Below are positions 17,305 to 24,848 of a stretch of 64,000 bases of DNA, in pieces. The DNA lies in contig PXRM01000027.1 of assembly GCA_003020985.1 (NCBI GenBank), positions 1-64,000 of the forward strand. Direction: 5' to 3'. This DNA comes from Halobacteriales archaeon QS_4_70_19 (GTDB lineage: Archaea > Halobacteriota > Halobacteria > Halobacteriales > Haloarculaceae). The translations under genes were made by a program, and so were the position numbers. Position 1 is the stretch's first letter. Every line of letters starts with the position of its first letter. The notes under the pieces were generated by a model. The model saw only the letters and a list, made by a program, of their open reading frames with translations, ran no database searches and was not told the origin of the DNA.

Positions 17305-17328
17305 CTATGACCTCATAGAGCATAAATA
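17305..17328 (-). promoter_or_regulatory. Palindrome and TATA-like box of the TumE-type operon
   Basis: CTATGA (17305-17310), CC, TCATAG (17313-17318) is a perfect inverted repeat directly downstream, in the direction of transcription, of a TATA-like GTATTTATG (17320-17328 on the minus strand). That is the usual place for an archaeal repressor site. It differs from the GTANTAC motif of the other modules. Confidence 0.5.
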
Positions 17329-17394
17329 CACTGGGAGCCCTCGCTGTCGGCTGTTTCGGCCTCGACGGAGTACGTATCGCCCGGTAGCGAATCA

Positions 17395-17593
17395 GCACGT
17401 ATTCGTGATACATGATTCACTTTCGCTCAATCCTTCGAATAAAGAAATAATACTACCGGCTTGATCGTAACTATATCGTATGGCCGACGTGGTACGGTCT
17501 CGTCGGCGGCGATGGCCGCGTCGCACGCGGCACGGCGTCGGCACCCGGCCTGCAACATCCGCTCAGTCGTCGGAGACGACCGTGACGGACGGT
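17395..17593. repeat. Three-copy dispersed repeat, copy B
   Basis: Begins with ACGTATTCGTGATA, which resembles the end of the vapC gene (GCGTATTCACGATA at copy C), continues with AATAAAGAAATAATACT and TATGGCCGACGTGGTACGG (shared with copy C), then the common core 17499-17554. After the core it stays similar to copy A through GAGACGACCGTGACGGAC. The core contains GCCGCG-TCGCA-CGCGGC, a possible hairpin. The rest of 17329-17824 contains no supported gene. Confidence 0.75.
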
Positions 17594-17824
17594 AGTGCTC
17601 AAATAAGCCCCCGCGATGGCCGGGCGAACGAGTCACAGGGTGGGACTGAAGGGGGCCGTGCGCTCGCCCCGTCCCGGACGACGCAAGCACTGGAGCGACA
17701 CGCCCGGAACGGCGCCCGGAGGGCGCCCCACGCCCCGCGAAGCGCGCAGCGAGGCCCGGGCGGGCGAGCGCGCGGGGGCGTATCCGAACACCACCTGACG
17801 GACCGCCGCATCGTTTTTACTTCA

Positions 17825-17840
17825 GTACTACATGTAATAC
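17825..17840. promoter_or_regulatory. Near-perfect palindrome upstream of vapB
   Basis: GTACTACATGTAATAC is symmetric except for one base pair and ends 3 bases before the vapB ATG at 17844. It contains two GTANTAC boxes. A TTTTTACT element just upstream may be the TATA box. Operator role is inferred from position and symmetry. Confidence 0.6.
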
Positions 17841-17843
17841 ACC

Positions 17844-18101
17844 ATGGCGACCGTCAGTCTCCGGGTTCCGGACGAACTGAAAGAACGGATGGACGCACAC
17901 GGCGAAATCAACTGGAGTGCCGTACTCAGAGCCAATATCGAGGAGGAGCTCGAGCGGTTAGAATCACGCAGCATCGGGCACGCGGTCGCGACGAGCGAGC
18001 GATTGAGCAACGGAGTAGACGAAGCGGAGGTAGCGGAGGAGAACACGGCGGAGACCATCCGCGAGTGGCGAGAGCGGCGATACGGCGCCGATTCCGACTG
18101 A
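17844..18101 (+). CDS. vapB: VapB-type ribbon-helix-helix antitoxin
   Basis: Protein of 85 residues. The N-terminus ATVSLRVPDELKERMDAH, followed by GEINWSAVLRANIEEELERLE, is a ribbon-helix-helix domain; the acidic C-terminal helix (EVAEENTAETIREWRERRYG) should bind the toxin. It overlaps the vapC start (ATGA-type overlap at 18101). The palindrome immediately upstream fits autorepression by the VapBC complex. Confidence 0.92.
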   Translation: MATVSLRVPDELKERMDAHGEINWSAVLRANIEEELERLESRSIGHAVATSERLSNGVDEAEVAEENTAETIREWRERRYGADSD

Positions 18102-18523
18102 TGTCCGAGTTCGTCGTCGACACGAGCGTCGTCGTCAAATGGTACATCCCCGAACGACATCACGAACAGGCTCGTGCGCTACGTGATGCGTATCTCGATG
18201 GGACGTGTGACCTGGTCGCTCCGGCACTGATGCCGTTCGAGGCCATCAACGCGCTCAAGTACAGTGGTCACTACGACGGAGCGCGTCTCGAAGCAGCCGC
18301 GAAATCAGTTCCCGAATACGGAATCGAACTCGTCCCCTTCACCGAAACCGGCCCCGTTGCAGCGGTCGCGACCGAACTCGACATTACCGTCTATGATGCA
18401 GCATACGTCGCACTCGCCCGGACGCGCGATACGAACGCATACACTGCCGACGGGAAGCTACTCGACGACCTCGACGGAGACGACAGCGAGTTGGTAGACC
18501 ACATACGCGCGTATTCACGATAA
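18101..18523 (+). CDS. vapC: VapC PIN-domain toxin
   Basis: Protein of 140 residues with an intact PIN domain: the first acidic motif FVVDTSVVVKWYIPE, the second acidic residue in LMPFEAINALKY, and the third and fourth in TVYDAAYVALARTRDTNAYT and ADGKLLDD. It is a Mg2+-dependent RNase that typically cuts tRNA or rRNA and is silenced by VapB. The last 15 codons and the 3' flank belong to the three-copy repeat, and remnants of this tail occur at 16300 and 17400, so related vapC genes were probably duplicated and lost nearby. Confidence 0.93.
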   Translation: MSEFVVDTSVVVKWYIPERHHEQARALRDAYLDGTCDLVAPALMPFEAINALKYSGHYDGARLEAAAKSVPEYGIELVPFTETGPVAAVATELDITVYDAAYVALARTRDTNAYTADGKLLDDLDGDDSELVDHIRAYSR

Positions 18524-18668
18524 ATAATTCATTTTCGAGTAGTACTCCGGATAAAGAAATAATACTGCCGGCTTGCTCATAACTACATCGTATGGCCGAC
18601 GTGGTACGGCCTCGGCGGCGGCGATGGCCGCGTCGCACGCGGCACGGCGTCGGCACCCAGCCTGCAAG
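18470..18668. repeat. Three-copy dispersed repeat, copy C
   Basis: Includes the 3' end of vapC, AATAAAGAAATAATACT, TATGGCCGACGTGGTACGG and the common core 18611-18666. Similarity stops soon after the core (AAGGCCCAG), unlike copies A and B. The remainder up to 18761 is a short spacer before the convergent pilin genes. Confidence 0.75.
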
Positions 18669-18761
18669 GCCCAGCGGCGTCGTGGCATTGACTGCGGTTG
18701 GGTCGGGGAGACAAAGCTGTCGCTGGCCGGGCAGAAAAAAACAGGAAGGGTGGTCGTCAGG

Positions 18762-19334
18762 TTATGCGTCCGGACCGGTCCACTTGCCGAGCGTGGCCGT
18801 GTCGCCGCCGTTCGAGGATTCCCACGTTACGCGGATTGTGGCGCCGTTCAGATTCAGATCTTCGGGGTTACCGTCGGAAGTAGCCTCAGAATCTAGCGGA
18901 AGCGTACTGCCACTCGGGCCTACGAAATCACCATTACTTAATTCTAGAGTTGTACCAGCGCTAACCTCGGCGGGACTGCTAGCAGAAAGCGTTTCCCAAT
19001 CATTTGGTGAACTCACCGAGGCTGTACTGCTTGTGTCACTGTCCTCCGCTGTAGCGCCAGAAGCGACGATGGATAGTTGGGAGGCTGTAATACTGTCTCC
19101 ACCATCGTGGGTGATAGTTAGGGTATCTGGATTACCCCCCGTGTTGTCTACAGGATTATCGGTCAGGTCGAACGTGAAGCTTGCTTGCGGTGCTGTATCC
19201 GAAACCTGGTCGCCGAGTCCCAGCACGAACGTGCCGATCACGGCTGCCAGAATCACCGTAATGGCGACCATGAGGATGACGCCGATGACCGGCGATACCG
19301 CGTCATCATCCATAAAGAGTTGTTTGAAATTCAT
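18762..19334 (-). CDS. Type IV pilin (PilA-like), third of the tandem array
   Basis: Protein of 190 residues. The leader MNFKQLFMDDDAVSPVIG ends in the PibD prepilin-peptidase context (DDDAVSPVIG), followed by the invariant hydrophobic helix VILMVAITVILAAVIGTFVLGL shared in the array, which drives pilus assembly. The middle (about 70-165) is Ser/Thr/Asp-rich and unlike its neighbours. The end, ESSNGGDTATLGKWTGPDA, is again shared. These pilins form adhesion pili. On the minus strand it is the last of three genes, 9 bases after the preceding pilin stop, so it is probably co-transcribed. Confidence 0.93.
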   Translation of the reverse strand: MNFKQLFMDDDAVSPVIGVILMVAITVILAAVIGTFVLGLGDQVSDTAPQASFTFDLTDNPVDNTGGNPDTLTITHDGGDSITASQLSIVASGATAEDSDTSSTASVSSPNDWETLSASSPAEVSAGTTLELSNGDFVGPSGSTLPLDSEATSDGNPEDLNLNGATIRVTWESSNGGDTATLGKWTGPDA

Positions 19335-19343
19335 GAGTTTACT

Positions 19344-19877
19344 TTAGGCGTTCGGGCCGCTCCACTTGCCGAGCGTGGCCGTGTCGCCGCCGTTTGAGGA
19401 CTTCCAGACGACACGAACCGTCTCATCAGCAAGATCCGACGTTGTGTCCTGAGTACCTTCCTCTTCGTAAACCGTTACCGTGGTACCGGCAGAAACGTCG
19501 TCACTGAGGCCGAATCCATTAGGATTAGCCTCATCGAAAGTGAGAGTTCCATCTGCATTGGACGACTGGTCTGGGTTAGGCTCGATATTCGTACTTGTTT
19601 TCACGGACAATCCTGCGGGTGGAATCGAGTCACCGCCATCATGCGTAATCTCAAGCGCGTCTGAACTGCCGTCGTCTGAGGCAGTACCACTTGTGTCTTC
19701 CGTATAATCGAATGTGAAGCTCGCCTGCGGGCTGGTGTTCGATACCTGATCGCCCAGCCCCAGGACGAACGTCCCGATTACGGCCGCGAGGATGACCGTG
19801 ATGGCGACCATGAGGATGACGCCGATGACCGGCGACACCGCATCGTCGTCTGTGAGGAGTTGTTTGAAGTTCATCAT
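19344..19877 (-). CDS. Type IV pilin (PilA-like), second of the tandem array
   Basis: Protein of 177 residues (176 if the second Met is used). The first 50 residues are nearly identical to the neighbouring pilins (MNFKQLLTDDDAVSPVIG, then the hydrophobic helix), as is ASFTFDYTED after it. The variable middle contains NIEPNPDQSSNADGTLTF and a Thr/Val-rich strand. The C-terminus KSSNGGDTATLGKWSGPNA is conserved. Spacing of 6-9 bases to both neighbours marks one operon. Confidence 0.93.
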   Translation of the reverse strand: MMNFKQLLTDDDAVSPVIGVILMVAITVILAAVIGTFVLGLGDQVSNTSPQASFTFDYTEDTSGTASDDGSSDALEITHDGGDSIPPAGLSVKTSTNIEPNPDQSSNADGTLTFDEANPNGFGLSDDVSAGTTVTVYEEEGTQDTTSDLADETVRVVWKSSNGGDTATLGKWSGPNA

Positions 19878-19883
19878 GCTATC

Positions 19884-20348
19884 TTAGGCCTCCGGTCCGT
19901 TCCACTTGCCGAGCGTGGCCGTGTCGCCGCCATTCGAGGACTTCCAGACGACGCGAATCGTATCGTCGTTATCAACGGCCTCAGTAGTGGTTGAACCGGC
20001 GGAGACTGTGTTCGACCAGCCTGAAATGGTGGAGCCCTCTATCGTATTAGATCCATCTGACAGAGTCAGCCTCTCCACCTCAATACCATCTCCACCATCA
20101 TGTGTGGTTGTCAGATCGCCATAATTGTCTGCATTAGAATTCTGCTGGAGTGTTCCCGTATTCGAAGCAGATGAATCGTAATCGAAGGTGAAGCTCGCCT
20201 GCGGACTTGTATTCGATACCTGGTCGCCCAGTCCCAGGACGAACGTCCCGATGACTGCGGCGAGGATGACCGTGATCGCGACCATGAGGATGACGCCGAT
20301 GACCGGCGACACCGCATCGTCGTCAGCGATGAGGTTTGTGAATTTCAT
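19884..20348 (-). CDS. Type IV pilin (PilA-like), first of the tandem array
   Basis: Protein of 154 residues, the shortest and promoter-proximal member. MKFTNLIADDDAVSPVIG gives the prepilin cleavage context, then the invariant hydrophobic domain, then a short variable domain (SNADNYGDLTTTHDGGDGIE) and the common end KSSNGGDTATLGKWNGPEA. In Haloferax the conserved pilin hydrophobic domain also regulates motility; that link is family knowledge, not shown here. A TATA-like element inside an inverted repeat lies about 125 bases upstream. Confidence 0.93.
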   Translation of the reverse strand: MKFTNLIADDDAVSPVIGVILMVAITVILAAVIGTFVLGLGDQVSNTSPQASFTFDYDSSASNTGTLQQNSNADNYGDLTTTHDGGDGIEVERLTLSDGSNTIEGSTISGWSNTVSAGSTTTEAVDNDDTIRVVWKSSNGGDTATLGKWNGPEA

Positions 20349-20470
20349 TGTTGGCTGTCAGCGCGCCCGGGTGCGTACGTCGGCACGTCGCTGCGACCAG
20401 TGGGGCAGTCGAGCCCGACCCACCGGCACACCGTGCCGTGATGCCCGGATCGCGTGCCCGATTGGATTAT

Positions 20471-20488
20471 GTCTTTGCATATAAAGAC
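20471..20488. promoter_or_regulatory. Inverted repeat over a TATA-like box upstream of the pilin operon
   Basis: GTCTTT (20471-20476), GCATAT, AAAGAC (20483-20488). Read on the minus strand the centre gives CTTTATATGC, a good archaeal TATA box for the pilin genes, predicting a 5' leader of roughly 100 bases. The perfect arms suggest a repressor site covering the TATA box. Confidence 0.45.
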
Positions 20489-21230
20489 ACGTGCCGCTTG
20501 CGGGCGTAGAGACCCGCTTAACCTGGCATTATCGGGCTTCATAGGCCTTCTGTTGCCGATCTGGGACTGGCGGCTCGTTTCGGCTGTTTAAATACCGCGT
20601 GGCTCAGACGGCCGTCTGGTGGCTCCTCACGGTCGGTCTCGTCGGACACGTTCGGCCGGGCTCGGTCTTCCGCCCGCGTAACGAGGCGTTAACGGGTTTT
20701 TCGAGTGATCGAGCGCGCGAACCGGAAGGACGGCCCTATGAAGATTCTGGCCATTCCGAACGCGACTGATAAACGTATCCGCCACCGGCGGGTCTCGCGC
20801 GCAGGCCGGGTATGTTCGGTTTCGCGCTGAGCCCGCCGTGGCAGACTGGCGACGGGGGGACCCGGGCAAGGACGTCCCCGCCGCCGGCCTCGAACACCCC
20901 ACCCGCGTATCGGACTCGATACGCGCCGGGGCACCCGGTGATACCGCCGGTCGGGGTATAAAAGGTCGATACGATTCACACGGGCTGAGAGAGCTGGAGG
21001 ACGGAGATGCCGGTCCGCCGGGGCGGACGCTCCGGCAACCGGGCCGCACGACCGTCGGCCAGCACACTCCCGGCACGACTGGGGTTTCGGCTTCGCCAGC
21101 TCCCCCCTCCCGACGATGGAGGTCCCATCCGCCGGTACGACGGGTCGTGCAGGCAGTCCGACGACCGGATGCCTGGCCGTCTCGTCCAATCTGACAACCC
21201 TTATGCCTCGCCCCCGCGCGAGTCACGACC
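20489..21230. other. Long intergenic region between divergent pilin and Mrp operons
   Basis: No convincing gene. A good TATA box, GGTATAAAAGG, lies at 20956-20965 and would start a plus-strand transcript near 20985, giving the Mrp operon a leader of about 245 bases. A second, closer element ACCCTTATG near 21198-21206 would give a nearly leaderless mnhA message. Short frames here are Arg/Pro-rich and not coding-like. I see no classical riboswitch core. Confidence 0.45.
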
Positions 21231-23804
21231 GTGCAACCGGACGCCGGCGTGCTGGTGGCGGCGCTCGCCCTCCCCTTCGTCGCGGCGCTCCTGGTCCCGG
21301 CGCTGTTCCGCGTCCTCGGGCAGAAGGTCGCCTTCTTCGCGGCGCTCGTCGCGGCCGGCAGTTTCGGCCTGCTGGCCACCCAGTACGGCGCCCAGGGCGC
21401 GGTCCAACTGCCGTGGGTCCCCTCGCTCGGCGTCACCCTCACGCTGTACGTCGACGGCCTCGCGCTGCTGATCGGCTTCCTCGCCAGCGGCGTCGGCGTC
21501 CTCGTGTTCACCTACTCGTACGGCTACATGGCCCACGAGCACGGTCACGTCAAGTACTACGCCACGCTGCTGGCGTTCATGGGGTCGATGCTCGGCGTGG
21601 CCTTCGCCGCCGACCTCCTCGCGCTGTTCGTCTTCTGGGAGCTCACCTCCGTCACCTCGTTCCTGCTCATCGGCCACCACCAGCGCGAGGCCGCCTCGCA
21701 GTACGCCGCCCGCAAGTCCATGCTCATCACGGTGGCGGGCGGGCTGTTCATGCTCGCGGGCTTTCTCGTCCTCGCGTTCGCCGCGGGCGACACCGCCGCC
21801 GGCCGGACGTTCGTCCTCGTCGGCACCGGGGAGTCGCTCATCGCCAACGGCGACGCGGTCCGGGAAGCCCTCCGGGCGAGTGGCCTGTTCGTCCCCGCGC
21901 TCGCGCTCGTGGCCGCCGGCGCGGTCACCAAATCCGCACAGGCCCCCTTCCACGTCTGGCTCCCGAACGCGATGGAGGCACCCACCCCCGTCTCGGCGTT
22001 CCTCCACAGCGCGACGATGGTCAAGGCCGGCGTCTACCTCGTCGGCCGGTTCCGCCCGTTATTCGTCCCCGACCTGCCCGCGGTCCCGGAGTGGACGTTC
22101 CTCCTCGCGACCGTCGGGCTCGTCTCGATGACCATCACCGCCATCCTCGCCGTCGGCGCGACGGACATCAAGGAGCTGCTCGCCTACTCCACCGCCTCGC
22201 ACCTCGGGCTCATCATCGCGGGCTACGGGCTCGCGGGCGCGGAAGCCCTCGAACTCGGGGCCGAGACGGGCGCCTTCCACATCCTCAACCACGCCGTCTT
22301 CAAGGCGACCCTGTTCCTGGTCGCCGGCATCGTGGCCCACGAGGCCCACACGCGGAAGCTCTCCGAGCTCGGCGGGCTCCGCCGTGACCTCCCCGTCGTC
22401 GCCGGTATCACGGCCATCGCCGCGCTCGGGATGGCCGGCGTCCCGCCGTTCAACGGCTTCTGGTCGAAGGAACTCCTCTTCGAGACGACCTACGTCGTCG
22501 CGAAGGCCAACGGCGGCCTGTTCTGGCTTTACCCCGCGGTCGCCGTCTTCGGGAGCGTGTTCACGTTCCTCTACTCCGTTCGTTTCCTGATGCTGTTCTT
22601 CGGCGACAGGCCGGCCGCGCTCGGCGACACCGACATCCACCGGCCGCCGCTGTCGATGCTGGCGCCGCCCGCGCTCCTCGCCGGTATCGCCATCGTCACG
22701 AGCCTGGTGCCGCAGGTGGCCATCGACATCATCGTCCAGTCGGCGACCGAGGCCAGCCTCCCCGTCGGTCTCGAGCCCCACGCGCTGAAGCTCTCCATCC
22801 CGAAGCTGTTCTCGTTCACGCCGTACCTGGGGATGAGCCTCCTCACGGTCGCGCTCGGCGCGGTGACGTACCCGTTCTACGATCAGTTGCACGCGGGCGT
22901 GCGCCGCGCTCGCGAGGTCCCGGTCACGAGCCCGAACTGGTACTACGACACCCTGACCGCCGGGGCCAACCCGGTGTCGCGCCGGCTCGCCATCGCGGTC
23001 CACGGCGGCGCCTTCCGCACCTACGCCGCCCCCTTCCTGCTGGGCACGTCCGTCCTCGCCCTCGCCGGGTACGCCGCCACCGACGCGGTCCCGGTCGACG
23101 GCATCGGTGCCGTCCCGTCCGCCCCCCTCGTGTTCGTGCTGGGCGTCGCCGTCGTGGGGGCGCTGGCCGTCGCGCGGGCCCCCTCGCACATCGCGGGCGT
23201 GCTCATGCTCTCCATCCTCGGGTTCATGGTGGCCATCGTCTACATCCTCGCGAACGCGCCCGACCTGGCGCTCACACAGCTCCTCATCGAGACGCTGGTG
23301 CTCGTTCTCTTCCTGCTCGTTCTGGACAAGCTCCCGGCGTACTACGGCGAGATCAGAACCCGCTCCCGTGCGGTCGCGGACGCCGCGCTCGCCTCGCTCG
23401 TCGGCTTCACCGTCTTCACGACGGTGCTGGTCGCCACGAGCGCCAGCCCCGACGACCCCATCTACGAGTTCCTCCTCGCCCGCGCGGGGGTCCCGGCCGA
23501 GCACGGGCCCTTCTTCGCCGATCATGGCGGCGGGAGCAACGTGGTCAACGTCATCCTCGTCGACTTCCGGGCGTTCGACACGCTCGGCGAGATCACCGTC
23601 GTCGCGATGGCCGCCCTCGCCGTGCTCACGCTCGTCGGGATGCGCGCGCGGACGGAGGCGGGCGCGAACGAGGCCGCCGAGAGGGCCCCGGCCCCGGACG
23701 GCGGGCGTCCGGACGCGGTCGTCGAGGCTGCCGACGCGTCCGGTGCCTCGGACGCCGGCGCGGACCACGACGCCACGGACGCCGAAGGAGGTGACGCGCG
23801 ATGA
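21231..23804 (+). CDS. mnhA: Na+/H+ antiporter subunit A (MrpA/MnhA)
   Basis: Protein of 857 residues from GTG 21231. It is the large proton-pumping subunit of the Mrp antiporter, homologous to complex I subunit NuoL: VFWELTSVTSFLLIGHH near 125, VTKSAQAPFHVWLPNAMEAP near 235 (the Lys of the proton channel), and LLAYSTASHLGLIIAGYG near 315. After the NuoL-like part follow further helices with the DUF4040/MrpB-like region (NAPDLALTQLLIETLVLVLF near 680). The last 50 residues are a hydrophilic acidic tail. It exports sodium in exchange for protons across the cell membrane. It overlaps mnhB by 4 bases (ATGA). Confidence 0.95.
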   Translation: MQPDAGVLVAALALPFVAALLVPALFRVLGQKVAFFAALVAAGSFGLLATQYGAQGAVQLPWVPSLGVTLTLYVDGLALLIGFLASGVGVLVFTYSYGYMAHEHGHVKYYATLLAFMGSMLGVAFAADLLALFVFWELTSVTSFLLIGHHQREAASQYAARKSMLITVAGGLFMLAGFLVLAFAAGDTAAGRTFVLVGTGESLIANGDAVREALRASGLFVPALALVAAGAVTKSAQAPFHVWLPNAMEAPTPVSAFLHSATMVKAGVYLVGRFRPLFVPDLPAVPEWTFLLATVGLVSMTITAILAVGATDIKELLAYSTASHLGLIIAGYGLAGAEALELGAETGAFHILNHAVFKATLFLVAGIVAHEAHTRKLSELGGLRRDLPVVAGITAIAALGMAGVPPFNGFWSKELLFETTYVVAKANGGLFWLYPAVAVFGSVFTFLYSVRFLMLFFGDRPAALGDTDIHRPPLSMLAPPALLAGIAIVTSLVPQVAIDIIVQSATEASLPVGLEPHALKLSIPKLFSFTPYLGMSLLTVALGAVTYPFYDQLHAGVRRAREVPVTSPNWYYDTLTAGANPVSRRLAIAVHGGAFRTYAAPFLLGTSVLALAGYAATDAVPVDGIGAVPSAPLVFVLGVAVVGALAVARAPSHIAGVLMLSILGFMVAIVYILANAPDLALTQLLIETLVLVLFLLVLDKLPAYYGEIRTRSRAVADAALASLVGFTVFTTVLVATSASPDDPIYEFLLARAGVPAEHGPFFADHGGGSNVVNVILVDFRAFDTLGEITVVAMAALAVLTLVGMRARTEAGANEAAERAPAPDGGRPDAVVEAADASGASDAGADHDATDAEGGDAR

Positions 23805-24268
23805 GCGACCGGGAGCCGACCGTTATCGCGAAGACGGTCACCCGCATGGTCGTCCCCATCATCGCGGTGACGGCGGTCGCGCTGCTCGTCCAGGGGCACA
23901 ACCTCCCGGGCGGCGGCTTCATCGCGGGCGTCCTCACCGCGACCGCGTTCGTCCTGCTGTACGTCATCTACGGGCTGGACACGGTCCGTCGGACGCTCGT
24001 GCTCCGCAGCGAGGGGTACGGGTTCCTGTCGGGTCCGACCGAGTCGTACGCCCGGGCGTTCGCGGGCGGCCTCGCCATCGCGGTCACCGCGGGCATCGCT
24101 GCGGTGGCCTTCGGCGTCCCCTTCCTCACCCAGGGCGTCGTCTTCGTCGAGGACATCCCCCTGTACGGCGAGCTGGAGTACGCCTCCGCGCTCGCGTTCG
24201 ACCTCGGTGTCTACTTCGTCGTGGTCGGCTCGCTCCTGACGATCATCGCGGTGGTGGGCAAGGAATGA
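23801..24268 (+). CDS. mnhB: Na+/H+ antiporter subunit B (MrpB/MnhB)
   Basis: Protein of 155 residues with four predicted helices and the MnhB signature HNLPGGGFIAGVLTA near residue 33, followed by AFVLLYVIYG. The C-terminal DLGVYFVVVGSLLTII is also characteristic. It is required for the assembled Mrp complex. Its TGA overlaps an ATG at 24265 that opens a 43-codon frame leading directly into mnhC. Confidence 0.95.
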   Translation: MSDREPTVIAKTVTRMVVPIIAVTAVALLVQGHNLPGGGFIAGVLTATAFVLLYVIYGLDTVRRTLVLRSEGYGFLSGPTESYARAFAGGLAIAVTAGIAAVAFGVPFLTQGVVFVEDIPLYGELEYASALAFDLGVYFVVVGSLLTIIAVVGKE

Positions 24269-24396
24269 CGACGACACGCTCCGATATGACGGAAACGGCC
24301 CGGATTTCCACCGTACTCGCCGGATATCAGACGAACGGGGAAGACATGCGTCGGACGCCGGACCCCTTCGGCCCGGTCGTGGAGGTGCTCGCCTGA
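24265..24396 (+). CDS. Possible 43-residue protein between mnhB and mnhC
   Basis: The ATG at 24265 overlaps the mnhB stop (ATGA) and the TGA at 24394-24396 overlaps the mnhC ATG by one base, so the frame fits exactly between the two subunits with coupling on both sides. The peptide starts MTTTRSDMTETARISTVLAG and continues to VVEVLA; it is hydrophilic, has no membrane helix and matches no family I know. Most Mrp operons have mnhB and mnhC abutting, so either this is a real small gene or filler DNA that happens to be open. Confidence 0.45.
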   Translation: MTTTRSDMTETARISTVLAGYQTNGEDMRRTPDPFGPVVEVLA

Positions 24397-24848
24397 TGGC
24401 GGAGGTCACGCTCGCGCTGGCGCTAGGTCTCCTGTTCGCGCTCGGGACGTTCCTCGTACTGCGGCGCGACGTCGTCCGCGTCGTCTGGGGTGTGGCCATC
24501 ATCTCGCAGGCGGCCAACCTCTACCTCGTGACGATGGGGTTCGGCCTGACGGGCGCCCCGGGGACGGACGTGCCCTTCCTGACCGGCGGCACGGAGGCGC
24601 CGTACGCCGACCCGCTGGTGCAGGCGCTGGTCCTGACCGCCATCGTCATCGGCTTCGGGACGACCGCCTTCGCGCTGGTCCTGACCTACCGCGTCTACGA
24701 GGAGAACGGCACCATCGACCTCTCGGACCTCGCCTCGAACCCCTTCGAGGGGCCCGAGGCGGCGGCCGCGGAGGTCCGCGCGGGCGACACGGACGGGACC
24801 GAATCGACGGTCCCCCCGACGTCCGACGAGACCGGAGGTGAGCAGTGA
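24396..24848 (+). CDS. mnhC: Na+/H+ antiporter subunit C (MrpC/MnhC, NuoK-like)
   Basis: Protein of 150 residues with three helices, homologous to NuoK. TFLVLRRDVVRVVWGVAIIS and QAANLYLVTMGFG are the first two conserved blocks, and DPLVQALVLTAIVIGFGTTA is the third, with the NuoK-like DPLxQALVLTAIVI pattern. The C-terminal 45 residues are an acidic Thr/Glu-rich extension typical of halophiles. The stop overlaps the mnhD ATG (TGATG). Confidence 0.95.
   Translation: MAEVTLALALGLLFALGTFLVLRRDVVRVVWGVAIISQAANLYLVTMGFGLTGAPGTDVPFLTGGTEAPYADPLVQALVLTAIVIGFGTTAFALVLTYRVYEENGTIDLSDLASNPFEGPEAAAAEVRAGDTDGTESTVPPTSDETGGEQ

Noticed and set aside
16443-18666. CRISPR array
   Set aside because: Only three copies, spaced about 1 kb apart, with genes between them; not a repeat-spacer structure.
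20980-21045. CTGAGAG and nearby GC-rich segment resembling a thiamine riboswitch
   Set aside because: The other conserved TPP-riboswitch blocks are not present in order, and the downstream operon (Mrp antiporter) has no link with thiamine.
20689-21189. Minus-strand frame with CRECAGRRSCG, possible zinc protein
   Set aside because: Frame is Arg/Pro-rich throughout, lacks acidic haloarchaeal composition and overlaps a probable promoter; the cysteines look coincidental.
22059-23768. Long open frame antisense to mnhA
   Set aside because: Composition of a shadow frame (Arg/Asp/Glu/Gly repeats); mnhA is unmistakable on the other strand.
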